Source of the DNA: Flavobacteriaceae bacterium
Lineage (GTDB): Bacteria; Bacteroidota; Bacteroidia; Flavobacteriales; Flavobacteriaceae
NCBI GenBank assembly: GCA_947453195.1
Contig: CANGFO010000005.1
Span: forward strand, 62,001 to 126,000
Length of the DNA stretch: 64,000 nt
Reading direction: 5' to 3'
This document shows positions 26,287-34,006 of the stretch, piece by piece (position 1 is the first letter of the stretch; each line of letters begins with the position of its first letter). The position numbers and the translations under genes are program-made. The notes under the pieces were generated by a model. That model worked only from the letters and a program-made list of their open reading frames with translations. It ran no database searches and had not been told where the DNA came from.

Positions 26287-27705
26287 ATGTCAAGTTTACC
26301 CGACGAAGATTTTAGAGACAGTATTGCTACTATAGATAAGCAAGGAAAAAGATCTTGGATTTTCGCAAAAATTCCGAAAGGGAAATTATACGAGAGAAGA
26401 AAAATACTGAGTTATTTTTTATTGTTGTTTTTATTTTCCGCTCCCTTTGTTAAAATAAATGGAAATCAGTTTTTATTATTTAATGTACTAGATCGAAAGT
26501 TCAACATTTTTAGTTTTCCATTTTGGCCACAAGATTTTCACATTTTCGTGATCATCATGATTATTGGAGTGGTGAGCTTGGCTTTATTTACTGTGGCATT
26601 CGGACGAATATTTTGTGGTTGGTTTTGTCCACAAACTATTTTTATGGAAATGGTTTTTCGTAGAATTGAATTTTGGATAGAAGGTGATCGAGGTGCTCAA
26701 ATTCGTTTGTCAAAACAAGCGTGGGATGCAGAAAAAATTAGAAAAAGAGTGATTAAATGGTTTGTTTTTTATGTAATTTCTTTTATCATCGCTAATGTCT
26801 TTTTAGCTTATTTAATTGGAAGTGACGAATTAATTAAATTCATAACCGAAGGACCTTTACATAACACCAAAACCTTAATTGCACTTATAATATTCACCTA
26901 TGTTTTCTACTTTATTTACATTTCATTTAGAGAACAAGTATGTATTATTGCTTGCCCTTACGGAAGATTACAAGGTGTTTTATTAGACAACAAGTCGATT
27001 ATTGTTGCATACGATCACGTTCGTGGAGAGAAAGAAGCAGGAAGAGCGAAGTTTAATAAACAAGAAGACAGAGAAGCATCTGGAAAAGGTGATTGCATCG
27101 ATTGCAAATTATGTATTCATGTTTGTCCAACGGGTATTGACATTAGAAACGGAACGCAACTCGAGTGTACAAACTGTACGGCTTGTATAGATGAATGCGA
27201 TCACATTATGGAAAGCGTTGGATTGCCAAAAGGACTAATTCGTTACGCAAGTGAAGATGAAATTGTAAAGAAAGAAAAGTTTGTCTTTACAGCCAGAATG
27301 AAAGGTTATGCTTCGGTATTAGTTATTTTAACAGGAGTTTTTATTGGAATGTTGTTTTTGAGAAACGATGTAGAAGCAACTATTTTACACCTACCTGGGC
27401 AATTGTTTCAGCACAAAGGGGAAAACATCAGTAATATCTATACCTTCAAAGTGGTTAATAAAACCGAACACGATTTTGATGATGTCTATTTCAAATTAGT
27501 TTCCCCAAAAGGGACAATTAAATTAGTTGGCGAAGATCATTTAAAAGTTAAAAAACAAGAATTAACAGAAGGAACACTATTTGTAGAAATAAATCCATCT
27601 TTTTTAGAAGGAGATAAAACAAATATTAAAATTGAAGTATACAATAACAAAGAACTTATAGATACTGAAACAACCAATTTTATTGGTCCTAGAAGTTTTA
27701 ATTAA
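26287..27705 (+). CDS. ccoG: cytochrome c oxidase accessory protein CcoG
   Basis: About 472-residue polyferredoxin membrane protein involved in copper handling for cbb3 assembly (Cu(II) reduction in other bacteria). Start at ATG 26287: the upstream TTG at 26263 lies in the 3' arm of the hairpin. Seen: transmembrane helices at the N-terminal half, FGRIFCGWFCPQTIFMEMVFRRIE, the CIIACPYGRLQG segment, two ferredoxin-type clusters CIDCKLCIHVCPTGID and CTNCTACIDECD, and a C-terminal immunoglobulin-like domain. Confidence 0.94.
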   Translation: MSSLPDEDFRDSIATIDKQGKRSWIFAKIPKGKLYERRKILSYFLLLFLFSAPFVKINGNQFLLFNVLDRKFNIFSFPFWPQDFHIFVIIMIIGVVSLALFTVAFGRIFCGWFCPQTIFMEMVFRRIEFWIEGDRGAQIRLSKQAWDAEKIRKRVIKWFVFYVISFIIANVFLAYLIGSDELIKFITEGPLHNTKTLIALIIFTYVFYFIYISFREQVCIIACPYGRLQGVLLDNKSIIVAYDHVRGEKEAGRAKFNKQEDREASGKGDCIDCKLCIHVCPTGIDIRNGTQLECTNCTACIDECDHIMESVGLPKGLIRYASEDEIVKKEKFVFTARMKGYASVLVILTGVFIGMLFLRNDVEATILHLPGQLFQHKGENISNIYTFKVVNKTEHDFDDVYFKLVSPKGTIKLVGEDHLKVKKQELTEGTLFVEINPSFLEGDKTNIKIEVYNNKELIDTETTNFIGPRSFN

Positions 27706-27715
27706 TAAATGAATT

Positions 27716-28171
27716 ATGAAAATTAATTGGGGAACAGGGATAGTAATTGCATTTGCACTTTTTATGGGGTTTATTTTATTCTTCATCATAAAAGTACAAA
27801 CCAATAATAAATACGACAACGAATTTGTGGTGAATGAATACTACAAAAAAGAACTTCTTGCGCAACAAGATTTAGATAAAGAGCAAAATGCCTACGACTT
27901 AAAAAAGGATCAAGTACTTATTAATTTGGTTCCAGAAGGAATTGCTATAGATTTTCCAAAAGATTTTGATTATAAAAACATAAAAGGAAAAGTGTCCTTA
28001 TACCGACCGTCTAACCAAAAGTTAGATTTTGAAGTTCCGATTTCATTATCTAGCGCCCATTTGCTCATACCTAAAAGTAATTTGGTTGGCGGTCGTTGGG
28101 ACATTTCTATTGATTGGAATTACCAAGGTAAGAACTATTTAAACAAACAAGAAGTTTATTTTCATCAATAA
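27716..28171 (+). CDS. ccoH: FixH/CcoH family protein
   Basis: 151-residue protein with one N-terminal helix (MKINWGTGIVIAFALFMGFILFF) followed by a periplasmic domain, the FixH/CcoH layout. NEYYKKELLAQQDLD is the conserved first part of the domain, RWDISIDWNYQGKNY the last. In cbb3 assembly CcoH stays with the complex and stabilises it. 10 bases after ccoG and 7 before the next gene. Confidence 0.88.
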   Translation: MKINWGTGIVIAFALFMGFILFFIIKVQTNNKYDNEFVVNEYYKKELLAQQDLDKEQNAYDLKKDQVLINLVPEGIAIDFPKDFDYKNIKGKVSLYRPSNQKLDFEVPISLSSAHLLIPKSNLVGGRWDISIDWNYQGKNYLNKQEVYFHQ

Positions 28172-28178
28172 TTATTAG

Positions 28179-28880
28179 ATGCTTTATTCTGCGTTACTTT
28201 TTGGATTGATTAGTAGTTTGCACTGTATTGGAATGTGCGGTCCTATTGCTATGATGCTTCCAGTTAATAAGAGTAATCCTGCAGAAAAAGTAATTCAAAT
28301 AGTGATTTACCATGTTGGACGATTAGTTGCCTATGCCTCTTTAGGGCTTATTTTCGGATTGCTGGGTAGAGGATTTTATATGGCTGGAATACAGCAACAA
28401 CTTTCAATCGCTGTTGGAATACTAATGATTGTAATTGTTGTAGTTCCCGAAAGAGAATTTATGAAATACAATTTTTCAAAACCGGTTTATCGATTGTTGT
28501 CTAAAATCAAATCTAACTTAGGAAATCAGTTTAAACGAAAATCGCCCGATGCCTTCTTCACAATTGGATTATTAAATGGATTTTTACCCTGCGGATTGGT
28601 TTATGCGGCTTTATTCGGAGCCATTGCCATGCAAAATTTAACTTTAAGCGTTACTTATATGATTTTGTACGGAATTGGAACGATTCCAATGATGAGCGCA
28701 GTTGTTTATTTATCCAATTTGCTATCCGTTCCAGTTCGAAATAAATTGCAAAAAATCATACCAATCGTAGCAATTTTTATCGGAATTATGTTTATCTTTA
28801 GAGGACTAGGCCTAGATATTGCTTATTTATCACCTAGTGATACCAATTTATTTGTAAAAGCAAATGCAAGCTGTCATTAA
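28179..28880 (+). CDS. sulfite exporter TauE/SafE-like (DsbD_2) membrane protein of the cco cluster
   Basis: 233-residue polytopic protein with about six helices. SLHCIGMCGPIAMMLP near the N-terminus and NGFLPCGLVYAALFGA in the second half form the paired Cys motifs of the UreH/DsbD_2 family, which often sits in cbb3 clusters and is thought to act in copper or redox handling during assembly. The sulfite-export name is historical. Last membrane gene of the operon, 7 bases after ccoH. Confidence 0.85.
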   Translation: MLYSALLFGLISSLHCIGMCGPIAMMLPVNKSNPAEKVIQIVIYHVGRLVAYASLGLIFGLLGRGFYMAGIQQQLSIAVGILMIVIVVVPEREFMKYNFSKPVYRLLSKIKSNLGNQFKRKSPDAFFTIGLLNGFLPCGLVYAALFGAIAMQNLTLSVTYMILYGIGTIPMMSAVVYLSNLLSVPVRNKLQKIIPIVAIFIGIMFIFRGLGLDIAYLSPSDTNLFVKANASCH

Positions 28881-28910
28881 ATTAATACAAACACAAAACA
28901 CCTTATTATT

Positions 28911-29141
28911 ATGCAAAGACATGATTTAAAACACGATTTTCCAGAACATCAGGAAAAAATTCATCAATTAAAAATTGGAGACAAACATTTTAGAGAATTA
29001 TTTGACGAATATCATAAAATTGAGCATCAAGTGCATCGAATTAATACTGGAGTAGAAATTGCAATTGATGAATATGCACATGAAGTAAAAGCAAAATTAT
29101 TGCATCTCAAAGATGAAATTTATAAGTATCTAAATAAATAG
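28911..29141 (+). CDS. DUF465 (YdcH-like) protein
   Basis: 76-residue, highly charged helical protein. The DUF465 pattern is visible: FPEHQEKIHQLKIGDKHFRELFDEYHKIEHQVHRI, then a second helix with KLLHLKDEIYKYL. No enzyme motif or membrane segment. It lies 30 bases after the cco membrane protein gene and just before a strong terminator, so it is probably the last gene of the cco operon. Function unknown. Confidence 0.85.
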   Translation: MQRHDLKHDFPEHQEKIHQLKIGDKHFRELFDEYHKIEHQVHRINTGVEIAIDEYAHEVKAKLLHLKDEIYKYLNK

Positions 29142-29160
29142 AATAGTTCTATTTTTATAG

Positions 29161-29192
29161 TAAAGCACACTTTTAAGTGTGCTTTACTTTTT
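29161..29192 (+). terminator. terminator of the cco operon
   Basis: 12-bp inverted repeat (29161-29172 and 29175-29186) followed by CTTTTTTC, the intrinsic terminator pattern. Confidence 0.85.
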
Positions 29193-29253
29193 TCGGGTAT
29201 TAGCTAAATGAATTTATGTGTAAATGTTCTTCAAAATTCTTGAAACAAAAGCC

Positions 29254-29261
29254 TATTTTTG
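29254..29261 (+). promoter_or_regulatory. -7 box of the ABC-F gene
   Basis: TATTTTTG (TAnnTTTG) 20 bases before the GTG at 29282; it lies inside the longer open frame beginning at 29216, so the longer start would be untranscribed from this promoter. Confidence 0.55.
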
Positions 29262-29281
29262 CAAAAAAAATAAATACACTT

Positions 29282-31138
29282 GTGAATTACCTTTCAGTAG
29301 AAAATATATCGAAATCCTTTGGCGAACGAACTTTGTTCAAAGACATTTCATTTGGAATTAATAAAGACCAAAAAATAGCCTTCATTGCCAAGAATGGATC
29401 TGGGAAAACCTGCATCATGAAAATTATTAATGGTGAAGACGAACCCGATTCGGGTCAAGTGGTAATTCGTAAGGAAATTAAGATGGCATTTTTATCTCAA
29501 GTTCCCCAATTGCAAGATGAATTAACAGTTGAGGAGAGCATCTTTGCAAGCGATAATGAAATTCTTCATGTTATTGAACGCTACGAAAAAGCACTTGAAA
29601 ACCCAGAAGATACCGAAGCTTATGAAAAAGCATTTGACGATATGGATCGTTTTAATGCTTGGGATTTTGAGACCCAATTCAAGCAAATATTATTCAAACT
29701 GAAATTGGAAGATTTCAAATTGAAGGTAAAAAATATGTCGGGTGGACAGAAAAAACGACTTTCACTAGCCATAATATTAATCAATCGCCCTGATTTATTG
29801 ATTTTAGACGAACCTACCAATCACCTTGATTTAGAGATGATTGAATGGTTAGAAAGTTATTTTGCTAAAGAAAACATTACTTTGTTTATGGTTACACACG
29901 ACCGTTTCTTTTTGGAGCGTGTTTGTAATGAAATCATCGAATTAGACAACGGAAAATTATACAGCTATAAAGGTAATTATTCCTATTACTTAGAGAAAAA
30001 AGAAGAACGAATTGCCTCAGAAAATGCTAGTGTCGATAAGGCCCAAAACCTTTTTGTAAAAGAATTGGCTTGGATGCGCAGACAGCCAAAAGCGAGAACT
30101 ACCAAATCGAAATCGCGTCAAGATGATTTTTATGTGATTAAGGAGAAGGCCGAAAGTCGTAGAAAGGAAAATGTAGTGGAACTCGAAATAAATATGGAAC
30201 GTCTTGGAAGCAAGATTATTGAGTTGCATAAAATTTCGAAAAAGTTTGGCGATAAAAAAATATTAGAAAATTTCAGTTTTGATTTTCAACGAGGTGCCCG
30301 AATAGGAATTATTGGTAAAAACGGAACGGGAAAATCGACGTTTCTAAATTTGCTTACGCAAACCATCCCTACCGATTCAGGTAAGGTAATAACGGGGGAT
30401 ACCATTAAAATTGGATATTATACGCAAAGCGGAATCAACCCAAAACCAGGTCAACGCGTTATTGATATCATTAAAGAATACGGCGAATACATCCCGTTGA
30501 TGAAAGGGAAATTAATTTCGGCTTCGCAATTATTAGAACGCTTCCTTTTTGATAGCAAAAAACAATACGATTTTGTGGAGAAATTGAGTGGGGGAGAGCT
30601 TAAACGATTGTATTTATGTACCGTTTTAATTCAGAATCCGAATTTCTTAATTCTGGATGAGCCTACAAACGATTTAGATATTGTAACCCTAAATGTATTA
30701 GAAAGTTTCTTGTTGGACTATCCGGGTTGTCTTCTTGTGGTTTCCCACGACAGGTATTTTATGGATAAAATTGTAGATGATTTATTTGTTTTTAGAGGGG
30801 ACGGAATTATAGAAAACTTTCCTGGAAATTACTCCGATTTTAGAGCTTATGAAGATTCTGCTGATCCAATAAATAAAGACGATAATAAAGAAAAGACCAA
30901 TTGGAAGACCAAAACTATTTCATCGGGATTAGACTTTAATGAACAAAAAGAATTCAATAAAATCGAAAAGGAAATAAAAGATTTAGAATTCCAAAAGAAA
31001 CAAATTGAACAATTATTTTCAGACGGAAAAGTAGCCGATTCTGAAATTGAAGCTAAAGCTAACGAATTGCAGAAAATAATTCAAACGCTTGAAAATAAAG
31101 AAGAACGCTGGTTTGAATTGAGTTCTAAAATGGAGTAA
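29282..31138 (+). CDS. ABC-F family ATP-binding protein
   Basis: Soluble protein with two ABC ATPase domains, about 618 residues; ABC-F proteins act on ribosomes or translation. Start set at GTG 29282, giving (M)NYLSVENISKSFG, because the longer frame from ATG 29216 includes a promoter box. Domain 1: AKNGSGKT Walker A, MSGGQKKRL signature, LILDEPTNHLD Walker B. Linker with RRQPKARTTKSKSRQDDF. Domain 2: GKNGTGKS, LSGGELKRL, LILDEPTNDLD. A C-terminal helical coiled-coil follows (about 560-618), as in Uup/EttA relatives. Confidence 0.92.
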   Translation: MNYLSVENISKSFGERTLFKDISFGINKDQKIAFIAKNGSGKTCIMKIINGEDEPDSGQVVIRKEIKMAFLSQVPQLQDELTVEESIFASDNEILHVIERYEKALENPEDTEAYEKAFDDMDRFNAWDFETQFKQILFKLKLEDFKLKVKNMSGGQKKRLSLAIILINRPDLLILDEPTNHLDLEMIEWLESYFAKENITLFMVTHDRFFLERVCNEIIELDNGKLYSYKGNYSYYLEKKEERIASENASVDKAQNLFVKELAWMRRQPKARTTKSKSRQDDFYVIKEKAESRRKENVVELEINMERLGSKIIELHKISKKFGDKKILENFSFDFQRGARIGIIGKNGTGKSTFLNLLTQTIPTDSGKVITGDTIKIGYYTQSGINPKPGQRVIDIIKEYGEYIPLMKGKLISASQLLERFLFDSKKQYDFVEKLSGGELKRLYLCTVLIQNPNFLILDEPTNDLDIVTLNVLESFLLDYPGCLLVVSHDRYFMDKIVDDLFVFRGDGIIENFPGNYSDFRAYEDSADPINKDDNKEKTNWKTKTISSGLDFNEQKEFNKIEKEIKDLEFQKKQIEQLFSDGKVADSEIEAKANELQKIIQTLENKEERWFELSSKME

Positions 31139-31140
31139 TA

Positions 31141-31953
31141 ATGGTTTTGCATTCAATTAAATCCTACCTCAAATTTATTTGGAACTCCAAAAACCAACAT
31201 GGAGTGCACTCGCCCTTTGTATATAATTTGGTAACAAAATGCTTTTATGACAAAACAAATTACGAGGAATATTCTATTTTAAAATCCTATCGAAACGAAC
31301 TTTTAGTAAATAAAAATACCATTCAAGTAACCGACTTTGGAGCAGGATCTCGAGTATTTAAAAGTAATTCAAGAAACATAAACCAAATTGCTAAAAATGC
31401 CGGAATTTCTCCCAAAAGAGCCAAATTGTTATTTAGAATTGTATACTATTTCCAACCAAACTCTATATTAGAAATTGGCACCTCTCTAGGATTAGCCACT
31501 TCTGCTTTGGCATTAGGACTCGAGGTGAAGACGGACAAAGCGAAACTTAATAAAAATGCAAAAATCATAACATTAGAAGGTTGTCCAAATACAGTATTAA
31601 TTGCTAAAAAACAATGTCAATTACAAAATTTCAATAACATTGAATTTGTGAATACCGAATTTACTAGCTACCTCTCAAGCCATTCCCCAATCCCCAATCC
31701 CCAGAACCTAATTTACTTTGACGGCAACCATTCACAAAAAGCAACTTTAGAGTATTTTGAATTGTTGTTGCCAACAAGTACCAATAATTCGGTATGGATA
31801 TTTGATGATATTCATTGGAGTAAAGACATGGAAGATGCTTGGGAAATCATTCGAAATCATCCCAAAGTCACCGTTACAATTGATACGTTTCAATGGGGAA
31901 TCGTATTCTTTAGAAACGAACAAAAGAAAGAGCATTTTGTGATTCGAACATAA
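31141..31953 (+). CDS. class I SAM-dependent methyltransferase
   Basis: 270-residue putative methyltransferase. Seen: N-terminal NSKNQHGVHSPFVYNLVT (typical of a Bacteroidota group of O-methyltransferase-like proteins), SILEIGTSLGLATSAL near 110 (SAM-binding G-rich loop), ITLEGCPN (acidic residue for ribose), YFDGNHSQKAT near 196 and IFDDIHWS near 221, giving Methyltransf_24-like metal/SAM motifs. A 7-base tandem repeat at 31684-31704 encodes a Pro-rich loop just before YFDGNHS. Directly follows the ABC-F stop. Substrate unknown. Confidence 0.8.
   Translation: MVLHSIKSYLKFIWNSKNQHGVHSPFVYNLVTKCFYDKTNYEEYSILKSYRNELLVNKNTIQVTDFGAGSRVFKSNSRNINQIAKNAGISPKRAKLLFRIVYYFQPNSILEIGTSLGLATSALALGLEVKTDKAKLNKNAKIITLEGCPNTVLIAKKQCQLQNFNNIEFVNTEFTSYLSSHSPIPNPQNLIYFDGNHSQKATLEYFELLLPTSTNNSVWIFDDIHWSKDMEDAWEIIRNHPKVTVTIDTFQWGIVFFRNEQKKEHFVIRT
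31684..31704 (+). repeat. three copies of a 7-bp tandem repeat inside the methyltransferase gene
   Basis: Units TCCCCAA, TCCCCAA, TCCCCAG in direct succession. Since 7 is not a multiple of 3, gain or loss of a unit would shift the reading frame. Confidence 0.8.
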
Positions 31954-32046
31954 AATAAAATGCATTTTTTGTAACAAAAATCGATTTTGTATTACTTATC
32001 TTTACATTCTAAATCAGCATTCGTTAATCTATATTCTTAAATCAAA

Positions 32047-32745
32047 ATGGCAAATCCTTTAATTCAAATCACCAATATTAAACGTGATTTTCAACTCGGA
32101 AACGAAACCATTAACGTACTTAAAGGTATTGATTTACAAATTAATAAAGGCGAATATGTAGCGTTAATGGGACCTTCAGGTTCTGGAAAATCTACACTTA
32201 TGAATCTTTTGGGTTGTCTTGATACGCCAACTTCAGGGACCTATATTCTAAACGGAAATGATGTTTCCCAAATGCACGACGACGATCTTGCCGAAATTCG
32301 AAATAAAGAAATCGGTTTTGTATTCCAAACTTTCAATCTTTTGCCTAGAACAACCGCGTTAGATAATGTGGCATTACCTATGATTTATGCCGGATATTCT
32401 AAAACTGATAGAAATATTCGTGCTACCGAAGTGCTAAAACAAGTAGGACTTGACGATCGTATGGACCACCAACCCAACCAGCTTTCGGGTGGACAACGCC
32501 AGCGTGTGGCTGTTGCCCGTGCCTTGGTGAATAACCCTTCCATAATTCTTGCCGACGAACCAACCGGAAATTTAGATAGTAAAACTTCGGTTGAAATCAT
32601 GAAACTTTTTGGCGATATTCATGCTGCCGGAAACACAGTGATTTTAGTAACGCACGAAGAAGACATAGCCAAGTATGCACACCGAATTATCCGTTTGCGC
32701 GACGGAATGATTGAAAGTGACAATCTTAACGAAGGTCATTTATAA
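32047..32745 (+). CDS. LolD/MacB-type ABC transporter ATPase
   Basis: 232-residue ABC ATPase: Walker A GPSGSGKS near 40, Q-loop [16 protein letters not shown], signature [15 protein letters not shown], Walker [12 protein letters not shown] and switch His VTHEED. The [12 protein letters not shown] signature is typical of the LolD/MacB/FtsE subgroup that works with FtsX-like permeases. No permease gene adjoins it, so the partner is elsewhere. Own transcription unit. Confidence 0.92.
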   Translation: MANPLIQITNIKRDFQLGNETINVLKGIDLQINKGEYVALMGPSGSGKSTLMNLLGCLDTPTSGTYILNGNDVSQMHDDDLAEIRNKEIGFVFQTFNLLPRTTALDNVALPMIYAGYSKTDRNIRATEVLKQVGLDDRMDHQPNQLSGGQRQRVAVARALVNNPSIILADEPTGNLDSKTSVEIMKLFGDIHAAGNTVILVTHEEDIAKYAHRIIRLRDGMIESDNLNEGHL

Positions 32746-32808
32746 TTGTCACGCAGAGCTCAATCAAAATAAGGAGCGAAACATTAGGCTTTATCAGTAA
32801 TCCATTTT

Positions 32809-32857
32809 CCCGCCATTCGCAGTATCTCTGCGAGGATACTTGCTGCTGTCGGGGCTA
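32809..32857. repeat. structured intergenic repeat-like element
   Basis: GC-rich island in AT-rich DNA. Inner hairpin: AGTATCT (32821-32827) with GGATACT (32834-32840), one G-T pair. Outer arms: CCCG (32809-32812) with CGGG (32850-32853). It encodes no convincing protein. By recollection it resembles a structured intergenic repeat found in many Flavobacterium genomes (not verified here). The whole 32746-32878 gap holds no gene. Confidence 0.5.
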
Positions 32858-32878
32858 ATGAGTCAGCATTTTGTTTAC

Positions 32879-32909
32879 TTGTTAACTTCAAAAAAAGGCA
32901 GTATATTAG
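32879..32909 (+). promoter_or_regulatory. promoter of the cobalamin adenosyltransferase gene
   Basis: TTG at 32879-32881, 20 bases, then TATATTAG at 32902-32909 (one mismatch to TAnnTTTG), 26 bases before the ATG at 32936. Confidence 0.5.
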
Positions 32910-32935
32910 CAACTTTCAACCTCAGATTCTTAATA

Positions 32936-33505
32936 ATGAAAATATATACCAAATCCGGCGACACAGGCACTACATCATTATATGGAGGGACTCGTGTATC
33001 CAAACATCACATTCGTATAGAAAGTTACGGAACCGTAGATGAATTAAACTCCCATATTGGTTTACTTCGTGATCAAGATATGAATCCTTATTACAAAAAG
33101 GTGTTACTTGAAGTACAAGATCGACTGTTTACTGTAGGAGCTATTTTGGCAACCCCTCCCGAAGATGAAAAACTAAAAAACGGAGAAAAACGATTGCAGA
33201 ATTTAGGAATTTTAGAATCAGACATCGAATTTCTAGAAAAAGAAATAGATGCTATGGACGAATCTTTGCCGGCAATGACTAGTTTCGTGCTTCCAGGCGG
33301 ACATACCATTGTGTCATATTGTCACATTGCTAGATGTGTTTGTCGTAGAGCAGAGCGTTTGGCAGTGTATCTTAATGACATCGAACCTACCGAAGAACTA
33401 GTTATTAAGTACCTTAACCGACTTTCTGACTATCTTTTTGTGTTGGCACGAAAATTGACTTTAGACTTAAACGCAGAGGAAATGCCTTGGATTCCTAGGA
33501 AATAA
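32936..33505 (+). CDS. PduO-type cob(I)yrinic acid a,c-diamide adenosyltransferase
   Basis: 189-residue ATP:corrinoid adenosyltransferase. Start at ATG 32936 (MKIYTKSGDTGTTSLYGGTR), because the longer frame from 32840 reads through the structured repeat and promoter. Seen: KSGDTGTTSLYGG (ATP-binding loop), GTVDELNSHIG and CRRAERLAVYL, all standard PduO motifs. It converts cob(I)alamin to adenosylcobalamin for B12-dependent enzymes. Confidence 0.93.
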   Translation: MKIYTKSGDTGTTSLYGGTRVSKHHIRIESYGTVDELNSHIGLLRDQDMNPYYKKVLLEVQDRLFTVGAILATPPEDEKLKNGEKRLQNLGILESDIEFLEKEIDAMDESLPAMTSFVLPGGHTIVSYCHIARCVCRRAERLAVYLNDIEPTEELVIKYLNRLSDYLFVLARKLTLDLNAEEMPWIPRK

Positions 33506-33612
33506 TTTGCAGTGCTAGGTTTCAATTTACAGTTTTTAACTAGTTGTTACCGAATACAGAAGAGAAAAAACACACGTTCTTAAATTTAATTTGAAATTAA
33601 ATCATTTTTTAC

Positions 33613-33642
33613 TTGACTTTTTCAGTTAAAAAATTATTTTTG
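33613..33642 (+). promoter_or_regulatory. canonical promoter of the DUF2795 gene
   Basis: TTG at 33613-33615, a 19-base spacer, then TATTTTTG at 33635-33642: the best Bacteroidota sigma-ABfr promoter match in the window. Confidence 0.75.
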
Positions 33643-33666
33643 CATAAATTATAAAATCGAAAGCAG

Positions 33667-33888
33667 ATGTATTGGACATTAGAATTGGCATCTTATTTAA
33701 GTGATGCGCCATGGCCAGCAACCAAAGATGAACTTATAGACTACGCTATTAGAGCAGGTGCCCCCCTGGAAGTAGTAGAAAACCTACAATCTATTGAAGA
33801 CGAAGGTGAAATATATGAATCAATGGAAGAAATTTGGCCAGATTATCCTACAGACGAAGATTATCTTTGGAATGAGGATGAATATTAA
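33667..33888 (+). CDS. DUF2795 domain-containing small acidic protein
   Basis: 73-residue acidic protein resembling DUF2795 members: MYWTLELASYLSDAPWPATKDELIDYA, then APLEVVENLQSIEDEGEIYESMEEIWPDYPTDEDY. No signal peptide, membrane span or catalytic motif. It has a strong promoter and a hairpin after it and precedes secA. Function unknown. Confidence 0.85.
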   Translation: MYWTLELASYLSDAPWPATKDELIDYAIRAGAPLEVVENLQSIEDEGEIYESMEEIWPDYPTDEDYLWNEDEY

Positions 33889-33910
33889 AAAAAAATAATT
33901 AATACCACAG

Positions 33911-33941
33911 AAAAAAAAGTCTCCTTTGGGGCTTTTTTTTT
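33911..33941 (+). terminator. hairpin terminator after DUF2795
   Basis: A-run, short imperfect GC stem (GTCTCC with GGGGC, one bulge), TTT loop and a run of nine T. The A and T runs extend the stem. Confidence 0.7.
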
Positions 33942-33959
33942 GTTAATAATAACTTTCCT

Positions 33960-33990
33960 TTTTGGTTTTTTAAAAAAAGGAAAACCAAAA
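33960..33990 (+). other. 5'-leader hairpin upstream of secA
   Basis: Perfect 10-bp inverted repeat TTTTGGTTTT (33960-33969) with AAAACCAAAA (33981-33990), 11-base loop, 16 bases before the secA ATG. Low GC, so weak; role unknown. Confidence 0.4.
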
Positions 33991-34006
33991 TATAAATAAA
34001 CCAATT

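Noticed and set aside
32746..32935. Cobalamin riboswitch upstream of the adenosyltransferase
   Set aside because: The gap is short and I see no B12-box-like conserved core; the pairing found is a small local hairpin with outer GC arms.
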